Shown: piece after piece, positions 34,848 to 45,375 of the stretch
How the letters are laid out: each line of letters starts with the position of its first letter
Numbering within the stretch: the first letter of the stretch is position 1
NCBI GenBank assembly: GCA_002304925.1
Contig: DBPT01000032.1
Location: 1-64,000, forward strand
DNA: 64,000 bases
DNA from: Prolixibacteraceae bacterium UBA1413
Lineage (GTDB): Bacteria; Bacteroidota; Bacteroidia; Bacteroidales; Prolixibacteraceae
Reading direction: 5' to 3'
Notes under the pieces: generated by a model
Databases searched by the model: none
Told to the model about the DNA's origin: nothing
The model's input: only the letters and a program-made list of their open reading frames with translations
Program-made: the position numbers and the translations under genes

Positions 34848-37460
34848 CTATGGGAATACAGTGATGACTTTCCTGCCTCTGTAGTCTATTACTTTGTCGA
34901 ACCCTCCGGTTGTATCAACCCTGGCTTTTTTATTCCGGGATGCCAGCCTGATGTTGAATTTCCGTTCAGCCTGCATTCCGGGAAATGATCCTTTGCGGTC
35001 ATCTATGGTCAGGGTTTTGTTTTCATCATCCCAGATGAAAGAAATGGTAGTATAAATCCCCTTTTCGTAGTTGAAGTTGTCTCCTTCGTCTTCATAAAGG
35101 GTAAACTCACCGTTTGCACCTTCGTAAATCCTTATTTCAAGGGGTTCCTTTTCCTTTTCTCCTGCATATTGAACGATGGGCCCCATGGGAACGATGGATC
35201 CGGCTTTCACAAACAACGGAATTTTATCAAGCGGCGCATTGGCCCTGATGGTTTGGCCGCCCCGGAAAACCGAACCGGTCCAGAAGTCATACCACAATGG
35301 AAATTCCGGCAAACGGACATCCCTTTGTGTTGCGCCTGCTTCGGTAACGGGTGCTACCAGAAATGCTTTCCCGAACATATATTCATACGGCTGCTTCACG
35401 CTGGCGGTATCGCCGCCAAAATCCATAACCAGGGGACGCATCATGGTCGAACCCTTGTGGGTCACCTGCCACGCTTCGGAGTAAATATATGGCAGAAGGC
35501 GGTAGCGGAGATGCAGCATTTTACGCATGTTGCTCTCCGTCTTTTCACCGAATTTCCAGGGTTCGGTTTCACTCTGGTATCCGTGCATCCGGAAAATAGG
35601 ATTGAAAGCCCCCCATTGGAACCACCGGGTTAACAGTTCGTGATATTTCTCATCGGTGTACTGCACCCTCCCCGGACGGAAAAATCCCCCGATGTCGGTG
35701 GTCCAGTAGGGAAACCCGCTCAAAGAAAAGTTTAACCCGGCGACAATCTGACGACGGTAGGCATCCCAGTTGCCGCCAATGTCGCCCGACCAGTTGATGA
35801 CGCCATAACGCTGCTGTCCTGAAAATGCGGAACGGGTCAGAATGCAAACCCGTTTATCATCCATCGCCTCCCGCTGGCCTTCGTACACGGCCCGGCTCAC
35901 CAGCAGAGGATAGGTCAACCGATAGAAATCGCCCAGTCCGATATGAGTTCTTTCACCCTTCAACGCATCGTTCTCAGGTTCAACGGCATCCATCCACCAC
36001 GAATCGACACCATGGTCGAACATATTCTCTTTCAAAGTATTCCAGTATTCTTTCCGGGTTTCCGGATTGAAATAATCCAGCCATTTGGTTCCGGGGATGA
36101 AGCGATCTTTTAAAACATAGGCTTTTCCAATTTCAGAGTTTTTATCGGGATTCGACCAGATGGAGATGTTGAAACGGGCGTTCAAATCATGCAGTTCTTG
36201 AATGAACTCCGACGGGTTGGGGTAATTCTTTTCATCGAACTGAGGAACGCCCCACCCTTTGCTGCCCCAGTATTGCCAGTCCTGCACAATCACATCCATG
36301 GGAAGTTCCCGTTTGCGAAACTCCCTTACAGTTTCCGTCAGATGGCTTGCCGAAGTGTAACGCTCCCGGCATTGCCAGTACCCAAAAGCCCATTTGGGAA
36401 ATAGGGGGGCATGGCCGGTCAGCGTCCGGTAGGTGGCGATGACTTCGTCGGCTGACCCGGCAAATACCACATAATCGATCATCCTGGCATTCGGAGAGCG
36501 GAATGTGGTGAATTGATCGGTCAGCTTCCAGGACAAGGCAGGTTGGTTATCGGATTTACAGACCAACTGCACCTCATGTTTCCCGGGTTTCAGGTGAACC
36601 AAAGTCCCGGCACAGGGAGGCAGCCACATGTTGCTCTGATCAAGAACAGGATGACCGTCAACGACAACGTAATGCCGGTTGCCCATGCCGCCCAGATCAA
36701 GAAAGAGCGAATAGTCGCCCTCAACGGGAACTGAAAATGTACCCCGATAAAACGACTGGTTCTGCAATACTTTTTGTGTTCCGGCAGTAGTGGTCACTTC
36801 GGCTGCCACATCGCCGCCCTCCTCCCGGCCCTGCTTTGTGAGCGTCACAAAATTTCCGGCCGGATTGAAATCAGTTAATCCGTACTGATGCCACAAGAGG
36901 CCATACCCCTTGCCGGAATATATAAAAGGGATGGCGATCTGGCTGTTGACCTGGGTCAACCTGCGGCTTATTCCCCTGATGTTGAAATACCCGTCCTGAA
37001 ACTGACCCAGCCCGAAAATCGACTCGTCGCCGGGAGAATCAAAAGCCTGCTCAACAAAATAACAGCGTTCGCCCATGACCGAATCAGGCCTTAACAGTCG
37101 CGATCCCGGTTTCTCACGCAGGAGAACCTTTCCCGTACGATCGATAAAGGTGAGATGACCGGTGGTCCGGTTCACCTCAACGACCATGTTCTCAAGCAAA
37201 ACCCTGATCGTTTTTCCCGATTCGACAACCTCATACCCGGGAACATCGTATCCTTCGGTGAATACAAACTCAGGGACGGCGGGTTCTCTTTCTACAAAAA
37301 ATTTGATCCTGACGGCGTTACCGGCCATGGGACAGATAGAAAGGGTCCCGTCAGCCGTTTTGACCGTGACGCTCTCTTTTCCCTTTCCGGAAACCGGGAG
37401 GGGCGATTGCCGGCAACACAGAAGACTGAGAGTGATAGCGAGTAAACAGAATGGTTTCAT
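34848..37460 (-). CDS. GH31 alpha-glycosidase (alpha-xylosidase-like) lipoprotein
   Basis: An 870-residue glycoside hydrolase family 31 enzyme. The lipoprotein signal MKPFCLLAITLSLLCCRQ puts it in the envelope. An N-terminal beta-sandwich is followed by a PA14-like insert at about 230-330 (GTFSVPVEGDYSLFLDLGG, KPGKHEVQLV) and the TIM barrel with the nucleophile Asp491 in SWWMDAVEPEND and a downstream WSGDIGGNWD (acid/base region). This PA14-bearing layout is common in alpha-xylosidases, which take xylose from xyloglucan oligosaccharides; other alpha-glucosidic activity remains possible. It is leftward, next to the HTCS-SusCD operon. Confidence 0.88.
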   Translation of the reverse strand: MKPFCLLAITLSLLCCRQSPLPVSGKGKESVTVKTADGTLSICPMAGNAVRIKFFVEREPAVPEFVFTEGYDVPGYEVVESGKTIRVLLENMVVEVNRTTGHLTFIDRTGKVLLREKPGSRLLRPDSVMGERCYFVEQAFDSPGDESIFGLGQFQDGYFNIRGISRRLTQVNSQIAIPFIYSGKGYGLLWHQYGLTDFNPAGNFVTLTKQGREEGGDVAAEVTTTAGTQKVLQNQSFYRGTFSVPVEGDYSLFLDLGGMGNRHYVVVDGHPVLDQSNMWLPPCAGTLVHLKPGKHEVQLVCKSDNQPALSWKLTDQFTTFRSPNARMIDYVVFAGSADEVIATYRTLTGHAPLFPKWAFGYWQCRERYTSASHLTETVREFRKRELPMDVIVQDWQYWGSKGWGVPQFDEKNYPNPSEFIQELHDLNARFNISIWSNPDKNSEIGKAYVLKDRFIPGTKWLDYFNPETRKEYWNTLKENMFDHGVDSWWMDAVEPENDALKGERTHIGLGDFYRLTYPLLVSRAVYEGQREAMDDKRVCILTRSAFSGQQRYGVINWSGDIGGNWDAYRRQIVAGLNFSLSGFPYWTTDIGGFFRPGRVQYTDEKYHELLTRWFQWGAFNPIFRMHGYQSETEPWKFGEKTESNMRKMLHLRYRLLPYIYSEAWQVTHKGSTMMRPLVMDFGGDTASVKQPYEYMFGKAFLVAPVTEAGATQRDVRLPEFPLWYDFWTGSVFRGGQTIRANAPLDKIPLFVKAGSIVPMGPIVQYAGEKEKEPLEIRIYEGANGEFTLYEDEGDNFNYEKGIYTTISFIWDDENKTLTIDDRKGSFPGMQAERKFNIRLASRNKKARVDTTGGFDKVIDYRGRKVITVFP

Positions 37461-38091
37461 CTGTTTAAATTATTTAGTTACTATGGTGAAATCCGTGAAA
37501 CAGATGTAATATCCATGTGGTTATTTTTGCGGCTGTTGTCCGTTTCAGCAGTCGCAAAGAATAGCTTCGCAATTTCATACCGGTTGGTGCATAAATGATG
37601 CATGGATATTTCATTTCTCCTTTTTTATGTGGTTCATATTCACCCGTTCTGCGCGAATGAAACATCCCGACCCGCGGCAGAGCCAACAGGAAACGAATCC
37701 CGGAAAACCGGAATGAGTTCGACGGGTTACATCACCAGATCAGCTATAAGCTGAGACCTGGCCATGATGCTTACCTGGCACAAAGAACGGATGTATTCAA
37801 TACGATTCCATAGAGGATCTCTCTATTGTCTCGCCAGAATTTATTGAAAATGATTATCGTCACATAACCCACACCGGGAATTTCGGATGACAATATTAGC
37901 AATTCATCCGGAATGGTGCAACAGCAAAGAGAACTGATCGGGTCAATGCACTCGCCGGAATTCAGTTGTCTACCGGAAAAAACAGTCCGTTTCTCCAAGA
38001 AATTTGAAAATCCTGATTTTTTTATCACTTTTGGTAATTGGTAATTTGTACCTTTAAAATGGCAGACACTTAAACACCTTGAGGAACAAGA
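37461..38091. other. 631-nt intergenic region between GH31 and HTCS
   Basis: No gene found. It carries copy 2 of the duplicated element and should hold divergent promoters for the GH31 gene and the HTCS regulator. Confidence 0.5.
37672..37850 (+). repeat. Duplicated 179-bp element, copy 2
   Basis: Gap-free match to 33008-33186 on the same strand. The hairpins CCGG-AAAA-CCGG and TCAGCT-ATA-AGCTGA are kept, and the same frame ends at the same stop (ISYKLRPGHDAYLAQRTDV...). The left 19 nt diverge more. It lies 241 nt before the HTCS start. Confidence 0.7.
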
Positions 38092-41000
38092 ATGCCCGAC
38101 AAGAGGAACAACATATTGAAATCCACGGCTGTAGGCCCGGTGATGAATCCGGTCCTGTCGCCGGTGGTGAAACTGCTGTTGTTCTGGTGCGTTATCCTGC
38201 TCTTTCCGGCCCACGTTTCTGCCGTTCAGTTCAATAGCGTAAACACGTTATACGGCATCTCCGTCAGGGTGACCAACTCTATTTGCCAGGACGATAAAGG
38301 CTTCATCTGGGCCTCCTCAAAAACCGGAATCATGAGGCTGACCGAAGATGATTACCGCATTTATCAGCTTCCAGAAGAAACACAAGGGGTGCTCATGGTA
38401 TGGCTGACGTATGAGAACTCCAGATTGACGGCCTACACAAATAACGGAAAGGTGTTCGGTTACAATCCTGTGAACGACCGTTTCGACCTCCTTTTAAATC
38501 TGAATAAGCTTCTCCCCAATGAAGAATTTGACGTTTACTCCCTTCGGGTAAATGCGAAAAATGATTACTGGATTGCCCTGGACATCGGATTGTACAGGTA
38601 TCATGCCGGAAAACTGGAGAAGATAGAGACTGGCTTCCGGGAAAGGACCTCCCTGATGTGGCATGATCCCCAAAACCTGTTGGTCGCTGGCTGCGAAGGG
38701 ATTATGAAAATCGACGTTGAGACCCTTCAATTCCAAACGGTTTACCGGAATAACGAAAAAGACCGCTTTTCCGTCTCATCCCTTTTCCTGGACAGGAAGC
38801 GGGATATCCTCTGGATGGGAACGCTGTCGAACGGATTGATGCAATACAATTTCAACACGAACCGGTTTTCCCGGATCCTGACGGGGGTGATTCCGAAACA
38901 ACCCATCCTGGCCATCGTCGAGAATTCAGATTCCACACTTCTCGCGGGCATTGACGGACAAGGGCTCTGGGAACTGGATAAAACGGGCAACAGGGTCCTG
39001 AATGTCTATAAGGAAAGCGCCGACGATCCGGCGTCGTTACCCGGAAACGGGGTCTACGCCATTTTTTACGAACCCGGAAAACGGGTGTGGGTGGGGACCA
39101 TTTCAGGAGGAGTGTCGTTTTATGATGTCTCTTCACCCGTCGTCACCCAAATCGTCCATCACCCCAACAATGTCAACTCATTGGTAAATAACGATGTCAA
39201 TGGCATCCTGGAAGACAGTGACGGAAAGATCTGGTTCGCCACCAACAATGGCATCGGGATCTGGGATCCAGAAAAAGAGCTCTGGAAGGCCCTTTTCAAT
39301 AATAATATGAAACAGGCGCAGGTTTTCCTCGCCTTGTGCGAGGACCACAAGGGAAGAATCTGGGCAGGAAGCTATTCTTCGGGAGTTTACCTCCTAGACA
39401 GAAAAACGGGAAGGGAAATTGCCCGGTACGGGAAAGGTCTCCCGGGATCGCCCGCGATCAGCAATTTCATCTTCGACATTTTCGAAGACGACGAACACAA
39501 CCTCTGGATTGGCGGCATCAACGGACAGTATGCCTGCTTCGACATCCGGAAAAACACCTTCACCACCTATCCCGATGAACCGGTGAGTTCTTTCGCCCAA
39601 CTCTCGCCCTCACAGATTCTGGTGGGCCACAGCTATGGCCTCTCCCTTCTGAACAAACAGGACGGAAGCATAAAAAAATTGCTGACGGATTTGGTGGTAC
39701 AAGACCTCCTGATAAGAGGCGATAAAATATGGATATGCACCAGCGGGGAAGGAGTGGTGGAGTATGACCCCAAAACAGGAGATACCCGGAAGTACACCAC
39801 GAAGTCGGGGTTGCCTTCCGACTTCGTCAATTGCTTCATCGAGGCGGGGAACTACCTGTGGCTGGGCACCGAAAGCGGGTTGTGCCGCTTTGATCCCGAA
39901 GAAAAAACCGCCCTTACCTTCTCGTCGCTATCCCCGCAATCCTCCATATCCTACAACAAAGGGGCGGTGACAGCCCTGAAAAACGGAAAACTGGCATGGG
40001 GAACCAGCCGGGGCGCCCTGTTCTTTACCCCCGATTCCCTCAACGAAAACATCGCCCGGGGAAAAATCTATTTTCAGGATTTTACCGTGGCAGGCCGCAC
40101 CATACGCGATTCCTCAGTCTTCAACCTCAGGGTACCCGTTGACCAACTCGAAAACATCGACCTGAAATATTTCCAGAATTCCTTAAGCGTTGAACTGATC
40201 CCACTTCTGGTATCTCAGGGAGCTAAATTTTCATGGAAACTCGACGGCTTTGACAACGACTGGTCAACACCTTCGGGAAACCGCATCATTACCTATACCA
40301 ATATTCCCAGCGGGAAATTCACCCTTCAGGTGAAACTGTACGACGGTTCTCTCTTGCGGCTTCTGGACCAACGGTCTATCCAAATCAGGGTGATCCCGCC
40401 CTTCTGGAAAAAATCATGGTTTATCATTTTGGTCATCCTCACCGCTGCCGGTATTGTGACCATGCTGCTCCTTTACTACATTCACAACCTGAAACAAAAA
40501 CACACCGAAGAGAAGGTTCGTTTTTTTACCCATACCGCCCATGAAATCAGGACCGCCCTCACCCTGATTAAGGCTCCCGTAGAAGAACTGGCTCAGGAGA
40601 AAAATCTGTCGGAAAAGGGAAGAAATCACCTGCAAATCGCCGTTAACCAGGCCCGGCAACTCTCTTCGGTCATCACCCAGCTGATGGATTTTCAAAAAGT
40701 GGATGTCGGCAGGGAGATCGTTTCCCTGACCATGACCGATGTGGTCAAACTGATAACCCAAAGAAAACTGATGGCCGAATCACTGGCTGGAACAAAAGGT
40801 GTGAAAATCCATGTTTCCGCCTCTCCTGAAAGTTACGTCACTGCCGTCGATGAGTCCAAAATGGAAAAAGTCATCGATAACCTGATTTCGAATGCCGTCA
40901 AATATTCTCATAACGACGGAGAGGTCTTCATGGAATTCAGGGGAGAGAAAAACAGGTGGTCCCTTACCGTCAGAGACAACGGAATCGGCATCGGCAAAAA

Positions 41001-42045
41001 GGACCAGCGGAAGCTTTTCAGAGAGTTTCACCGTGGCGAAAATGCCATCAACGCAAAAATCGTGGGTTCGGGAATCGGGCTTCTGATGGTAAAAAATTAT
41101 GTTTCCATTCTCGGGGGCACCATTTCGGTCGAAAGCCAGGAAAATGAAGGTTGCCTCTTTAAAATTGTGATTCCGTACAGGCAGATGGACGTCAAAGAAC
41201 AAATTCCCGCTTCTGCAGAAACCTATCCCCTCCCCGATGGCGCCAGTGACCTTTCGGCGGCAGCGGAAAGCCCCCACGAAACCACCAGCATGAAAAAGCT
41301 CACCATTCTGATCGTGGAAGACAACGACGAACTGCGCAATTATATGGCGGATAAAATCGGGGAGGAGTTTTCCACTTGCGTTGCCAGGGACGGAGAAGAG
41401 GCATGGCAGCTGATTGTGTCCCAGTCGCCCGATCTCATCGTTTCCGATGTGATGATGCCTCGCAAAGATGGCTTTGAACTGTGCCGGCAGATAAAATCGA
41501 CCAACGAAACCGCCCATATCCCTGTAATCCTGCTCACCGCCCTGACCGATCGGGCCCAGCAGCTACAGGGACTGGGGTTGGGAGCCGATGACTACTTCAC
41601 CAAACCCTTCGATTTCAACCTGCTGCTACAGAAATTCAGAACCATCATCCGCAATCGCGAAACAGTGCGCGAAAAAGCTATGCGAATGCTGAACAACAAC
41701 ACTCAGGAACAGCTGTTTGCAAACGAAATCAACGATAATTTTGTCAAAAGACTGGTGGAAGTAGCCTGGACGAACATCGCCAATCCAGGTTTCGGAAAAG
41801 ATGAGTTTGCCTCTGAAATGAACGTAAGCGCCTCCCTTTTATATAAAAAAACCAAATCACTCACCGGCCAATCCCCTACCGAGTTAATAAAAACCATCAG
41901 GCTCCGTCATGCCTACGACCTGCTGAAAATACGCCAACACACCGTGACCGAGGTCAGCGAATTGTGCGGTTTCAGCAGCGTGAGCTATTTCTGTACGGCA
42001 TTTAAAAACTTCTACGGAAAATCAACCACTGACCTGTTCGGGTAA
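38092..42045 (+). CDS. Hybrid two-component system regulator (HTCS)
   Basis: A 1317-residue one-protein sensor, kinase and transcription factor that senses glycan fragments in the periplasm. Order: signal/TM segment near 23-43; periplasmic propeller repeats to about 680 (DDKGFIWASSKTGIMRL, DSDGKIWFATNNGIGIWD, DDEHNLWIGGING); Y_Y_Y domain to about 770; TM helix near 780-803; HisKA with HTAHEIRTALTLI (His near 819; Ala where Pro is usual after RT); HATPase with DNLISNAVKYS and DNGIGIG; receiver with phospho-Asp near 1119 in SDVMMPRKDG; AraC-type HTH at about 1215-1317. It precedes susC and should switch on the SusCD operon. Confidence 0.94.
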   Translation: MPDKRNNILKSTAVGPVMNPVLSPVVKLLLFWCVILLFPAHVSAVQFNSVNTLYGISVRVTNSICQDDKGFIWASSKTGIMRLTEDDYRIYQLPEETQGVLMVWLTYENSRLTAYTNNGKVFGYNPVNDRFDLLLNLNKLLPNEEFDVYSLRVNAKNDYWIALDIGLYRYHAGKLEKIETGFRERTSLMWHDPQNLLVAGCEGIMKIDVETLQFQTVYRNNEKDRFSVSSLFLDRKRDILWMGTLSNGLMQYNFNTNRFSRILTGVIPKQPILAIVENSDSTLLAGIDGQGLWELDKTGNRVLNVYKESADDPASLPGNGVYAIFYEPGKRVWVGTISGGVSFYDVSSPVVTQIVHHPNNVNSLVNNDVNGILEDSDGKIWFATNNGIGIWDPEKELWKALFNNNMKQAQVFLALCEDHKGRIWAGSYSSGVYLLDRKTGREIARYGKGLPGSPAISNFIFDIFEDDEHNLWIGGINGQYACFDIRKNTFTTYPDEPVSSFAQLSPSQILVGHSYGLSLLNKQDGSIKKLLTDLVVQDLLIRGDKIWICTSGEGVVEYDPKTGDTRKYTTKSGLPSDFVNCFIEAGNYLWLGTESGLCRFDPEEKTALTFSSLSPQSSISYNKGAVTALKNGKLAWGTSRGALFFTPDSLNENIARGKIYFQDFTVAGRTIRDSSVFNLRVPVDQLENIDLKYFQNSLSVELIPLLVSQGAKFSWKLDGFDNDWSTPSGNRIITYTNIPSGKFTLQVKLYDGSLLRLLDQRSIQIRVIPPFWKKSWFIILVILTAAGIVTMLLLYYIHNLKQKHTEEKVRFFTHTAHEIRTALTLIKAPVEELAQEKNLSEKGRNHLQIAVNQARQLSSVITQLMDFQKVDVGREIVSLTMTDVVKLITQRKLMAESLAGTKGVKIHVSASPESYVTAVDESKMEKVIDNLISNAVKYSHNDGEVFMEFRGEKNRWSLTVRDNGIGIGKKDQRKLFREFHRGENAINAKIVGSGIGLLMVKNYVSILGGTISVESQENEGCLFKIVIPYRQMDVKEQIPASAETYPLPDGASDLSAAAESPHETTSMKKLTILIVEDNDELRNYMADKIGEEFSTCVARDGEEAWQLIVSQSPDLIVSDVMMPRKDGFELCRQIKSTNETAHIPVILLTALTDRAQQLQGLGLGADDYFTKPFDFNLLLQKFRTIIRNRETVREKAMRMLNNNTQEQLFANEINDNFVKRLVEVAWTNIANPGFGKDEFASEMNVSASLLYKKTKSLTGQSPTELIKTIRLRHAYDLLKIRQHTVTEVSELCGFSSVSYFCTAFKNFYGKSTTDLFG

Positions 42046-42174
42046 TCCCTACTTTGTGCAGGAAGCCCTTTCGTATTGACCTGAGGGATGACAAAAATCA
42101 GGATAAACGGCTTTTTTATCTAAAATCAGATATCAAATACCTGAAATCGAAAACATATAAACTCAAGTCAGGGA

Positions 42175-42182
42175 TAATTTTG
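42175..42182 (+). promoter_or_regulatory. TAnnTTTG -7 box before susC
   Basis: TAATTTTG fits the Bacteroidetes -7 consensus and lies 28 nt before the susC start, in the gap after the HTCS gene. No good -33 TTG is seen, as expected for a promoter that needs an activator. Confidence 0.45.
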
Positions 42183-42209
42183 TGTCAAAAGACTTAAACC
42201 TTTTAATCT

Positions 42210-45200
42210 ATGAAACAAAATCGATTAATGAAGGTGGCGCTATTGGCGCTACCCATGTTGTTTTTCTCGTTCTTTAGCTATGCGCAATTACTAACCGTAA
42301 ATGGTTCTGTTAAGGATGAGAATGGTTCTCCCATGCCCGGAGTAACTGTGATTGTAACAGGAACTACGCAGGGTACGATTACCGACGCAAATGGTCTTTA
42401 CGCGATCAATGTCGAAGGTGCGAACAAATCTTTGACTTTTTCATTTGTGGGAATGGAAACGCAGGTCATTGAAGTTGCCGGACGCCGGAATATCAACGTG
42501 GTAATGACTACTGTCGTTTCTGACCTGAGTGAAGTCGTTGTGGTAGGTTACGGTACCGTAAAAAAGAGTGACGTTACCGGTGCTATTTCATCAGTGCGCG
42601 CGGAATCCCTCCGGAATCTGGCCACCAGTGATGCAGCCGCTGCCCTTCAGGGGAAGGCTTCCGGAGTTCAGGTTCTGAGCAATTCCGGTGCTCCCGGGCA
42701 GGCGGCCACCATCCGCGTGCGCGGATACTCTTCAAACTCGGGCAACATCGGCCCCCTCTTGATTGTAGACGGTCTCAAGGTTGATAACATCCAGTATCTT
42801 GACCCGTCTATGATTGAATCCGTTGAAATATTAAAGGATGCCGCTTCGGCCGCTATTTATGGTGCCCAGGCAGGCAATGGAGTCATTCTCATCACAACAA
42901 AATCGGGAGTAAAAGGTGCTTCCAGCATTTCTTATGATCTGAAGTACACCGGCCAAAGCCTTGCCAGAAAACCGGAAATTTTCGGAGCCGCAGATTTTAT
43001 CGAATACAAGAAGATGTCAGGTCTTCCTATCGAAAACCAGTTGACAGCAAACAATTATGACGGAACCGACACCGACTGGTTTGATGTGGTGTTCGAACCT
43101 TCCTGGAGCCCGCAGCATACTCTTACATTCCAGGGCGGAAATAACCAGGGACATTTTTTCACCTCCATCAATTATGTGAATAATGACGGAATGGTTAAAG
43201 GCGACAAGGATGTTTACAAACGTCTAACTGCTCAACTTAATGCTGATTACAATGTTAAAGAGTGGTTACAGGTAGGTACCAACAACTCCATCGAACACTG
43301 GTCAACACAATCGGTCAGTCAGATGTCGCAGTACGGTTCAGTAATGAACTCCGTGATGACCCTTGATCCGCTGACCCCTGTTTATTATGCCACGCCCGAT
43401 CAGTTCTCTGCAGCCATGAAGCAGGCTTATGATGCAGGCAGGCCTATTCTTAAAGATCCTTCCAATGGTCTCTACTATGCTACCTCAAAGTATATTACCG
43501 ACGACAGCGGAAACCCGCTGCTTCAAAGAGACCGGGTAGACCGGGAAAATAAAGGAATCAACCTTCGCGGCGTAATCTATGGAAACCTCAAGCCTGTGAA
43601 AGGACTGGTAGTGACCTCCCGTTTCGGCTACAGGGTGGGACAAAACAACGTTCACAGTTACAACACCCCCTATTTTGCTACACCGCAGGCATCGTCATAT
43701 GATTACAACATCTCGGCAAATGCAAATACCAACTTCTATTACCAATGGGAAAACTTTGCCAACTATAATCTTAACATCGATAAGCATGACTTCACAGCCA
43801 TGGCCGGGATGTCTTACACCGAAAATAATACCGATAACGTCTCTGCCAGTGCTTCCGGTCCCGATATCCTGACAGGATACGCACCGAACTTCCGCTATCT
43901 TGATTATGTAAAAAGTAATGTGGTAGACGGTAGCGAAAAGACGATCAAGAGTTTCAACAATTCGCCCGGCAAATCAACGCAAATCTCATATTTCGGACGT
44001 TTGATCTATACGTTTGCCAACAAGTACACCATCCAGGGTAATTTCCGTGCCGATGCATTCGACTCTTCCAAATTGTCAGAAAAAAAGCGTTGGGGCTACT
44101 TCCCCTCTTTTTCTGCTGGCTGGACCATCAGTAACGAAAGTTTCTTTGCGGGTATCGCCGACGTGATTCCAATCACTTTCATGAGACTTCGTGGTTCATG
44201 GGGACAAAATGGAAATATCAATGTACTGAACAATTATCCGTATAGCACAAGCATCGCATACAACAGCGCATGGTATCAATATGGAGTCGATAATGGTGCT
44301 CCTACTTATGGTTCTGCACCTTCGGGCCTTGCTAATCCCGATCTCAAATGGGAAACCTCCGAACAGCTGGACTTTGGTATTGACATGAGATTCCTGAATG
44401 AAAGACTCTCTTTATCTCCTGGTTACTTTAACAAAAAGACCAATGACCTTCTTGTGACCATCAACCCTGTTCCGGAAATTGGTGTTTCCAGTACCGTTGT
44501 CAACGCAGGTTCTGTTCTTAACCGCGGCTTCGAATTAGAAGCCGGCTGGAAGGATAAGATCGGTAATGATTTCAGCTACGCCATCAACGCGAACTTCTCT
44601 ACGCTGCACAATGAGGTTACTTATCTCGATCCCGCCATTTCGCGCCTTACCGGTTCCACCGGCGGTGTTGACGGAACCAACAACCCGATTCACTCGGCAT
44701 TCGAGGTCGGTCAACCCATTTGGTATTTCAGAGGTTATGTGTATGAAGGTGTTGACGCTGAAACCGGTGCCGCGAAACTCAAAGATTTGCCTTCTCCTGC
44801 AACCGGAAAACCAGATGGCGTTATATCCGATGCTGACATGACCTATATCGGAAAAGCAATTCCCGATTACACTTACGGCATTAACCTGAACTTCGCTTAT
44901 AAGGGAGTGGACCTGAACATATTTGGTAACGGCGTAGGAGGCAATGATATCTTCACTGTGTTTTACCGCGCTGATACTCCAATGCGTAACTCTCTGAAGT
45001 ATTATTATGACAATGCCTGGACGCCAACAAACAAAGGCGCCTCTATGCCTGATCCCAAGGCTGTGTCTTCTGACTGGCATTTCTGGGGATCTTCGGCTTC
45101 TATGTTCAGCGGAGCATACTTTAAGATTAAACAGATACAGTTGGGATACACCATTCCTGCTTCGATTACCCAAAAGGTGCTTATCAACAGGCTGAGATGT

Positions 45201-45359
45201 TATGTATCGTTGGATGACTACATTACCTTCACTAAATACCCGGGAGCTGATCCTGAAACAGCAACTGCTTCCAACAACAGCGCTTCGGCAGCAGGTTATG
45301 ATAATGGAACATATCCTCAATCGAAGAAGGTTATTTTCGGCTTAAATATTACATTCTAA
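42210..45359 (+). CDS. susC: SusC/RagA TonB-dependent outer-membrane transporter
   Basis: A 1049-residue outer-membrane importer for oligosaccharides. Signal peptide (about 1-25), carboxypeptidase-regulatory-like beta domain (VNGSVKDENGSPMPGVTV, 30-105), TonB-box-like segment before VVVGYGTVKKSDVTGAISSV, plug domain (LQGKASGVQVLSNSGAPG, IRVRGYSS) and a 22-strand barrel to the C-terminal aromatic KKVIFGLNITF. It forms the usual pair with the SusD protein 16 nt downstream. Its place after the HTCS marks a polysaccharide-utilisation locus. Confidence 0.96.
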   Translation: MKQNRLMKVALLALPMLFFSFFSYAQLLTVNGSVKDENGSPMPGVTVIVTGTTQGTITDANGLYAINVEGANKSLTFSFVGMETQVIEVAGRRNINVVMTTVVSDLSEVVVVGYGTVKKSDVTGAISSVRAESLRNLATSDAAAALQGKASGVQVLSNSGAPGQAATIRVRGYSSNSGNIGPLLIVDGLKVDNIQYLDPSMIESVEILKDAASAAIYGAQAGNGVILITTKSGVKGASSISYDLKYTGQSLARKPEIFGAADFIEYKKMSGLPIENQLTANNYDGTDTDWFDVVFEPSWSPQHTLTFQGGNNQGHFFTSINYVNNDGMVKGDKDVYKRLTAQLNADYNVKEWLQVGTNNSIEHWSTQSVSQMSQYGSVMNSVMTLDPLTPVYYATPDQFSAAMKQAYDAGRPILKDPSNGLYYATSKYITDDSGNPLLQRDRVDRENKGINLRGVIYGNLKPVKGLVVTSRFGYRVGQNNVHSYNTPYFATPQASSYDYNISANANTNFYYQWENFANYNLNIDKHDFTAMAGMSYTENNTDNVSASASGPDILTGYAPNFRYLDYVKSNVVDGSEKTIKSFNNSPGKSTQISYFGRLIYTFANKYTIQGNFRADAFDSSKLSEKKRWGYFPSFSAGWTISNESFFAGIADVIPITFMRLRGSWGQNGNINVLNNYPYSTSIAYNSAWYQYGVDNGAPTYGSAPSGLANPDLKWETSEQLDFGIDMRFLNERLSLSPGYFNKKTNDLLVTINPVPEIGVSSTVVNAGSVLNRGFELEAGWKDKIGNDFSYAINANFSTLHNEVTYLDPAISRLTGSTGGVDGTNNPIHSAFEVGQPIWYFRGYVYEGVDAETGAAKLKDLPSPATGKPDGVISDADMTYIGKAIPDYTYGINLNFAYKGVDLNIFGNGVGGNDIFTVFYRADTPMRNSLKYYYDNAWTPTNKGASMPDPKAVSSDWHFWGSSASMFSGAYFKIKQIQLGYTIPASITQKVLINRLRCYVSLDDYITFTKYPGADPETATASNNSASAAGYDNGTYPQSKKVIFGLNITF

Positions 45360-45375
45360 TAAAATTCTTAGACAT

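Noticed and set aside
37771..38214. 147-codon minus-strand frame between GH31 and HTCS
   Set aside because: It runs through the duplicated element and the HTCS signal region and has no family features.
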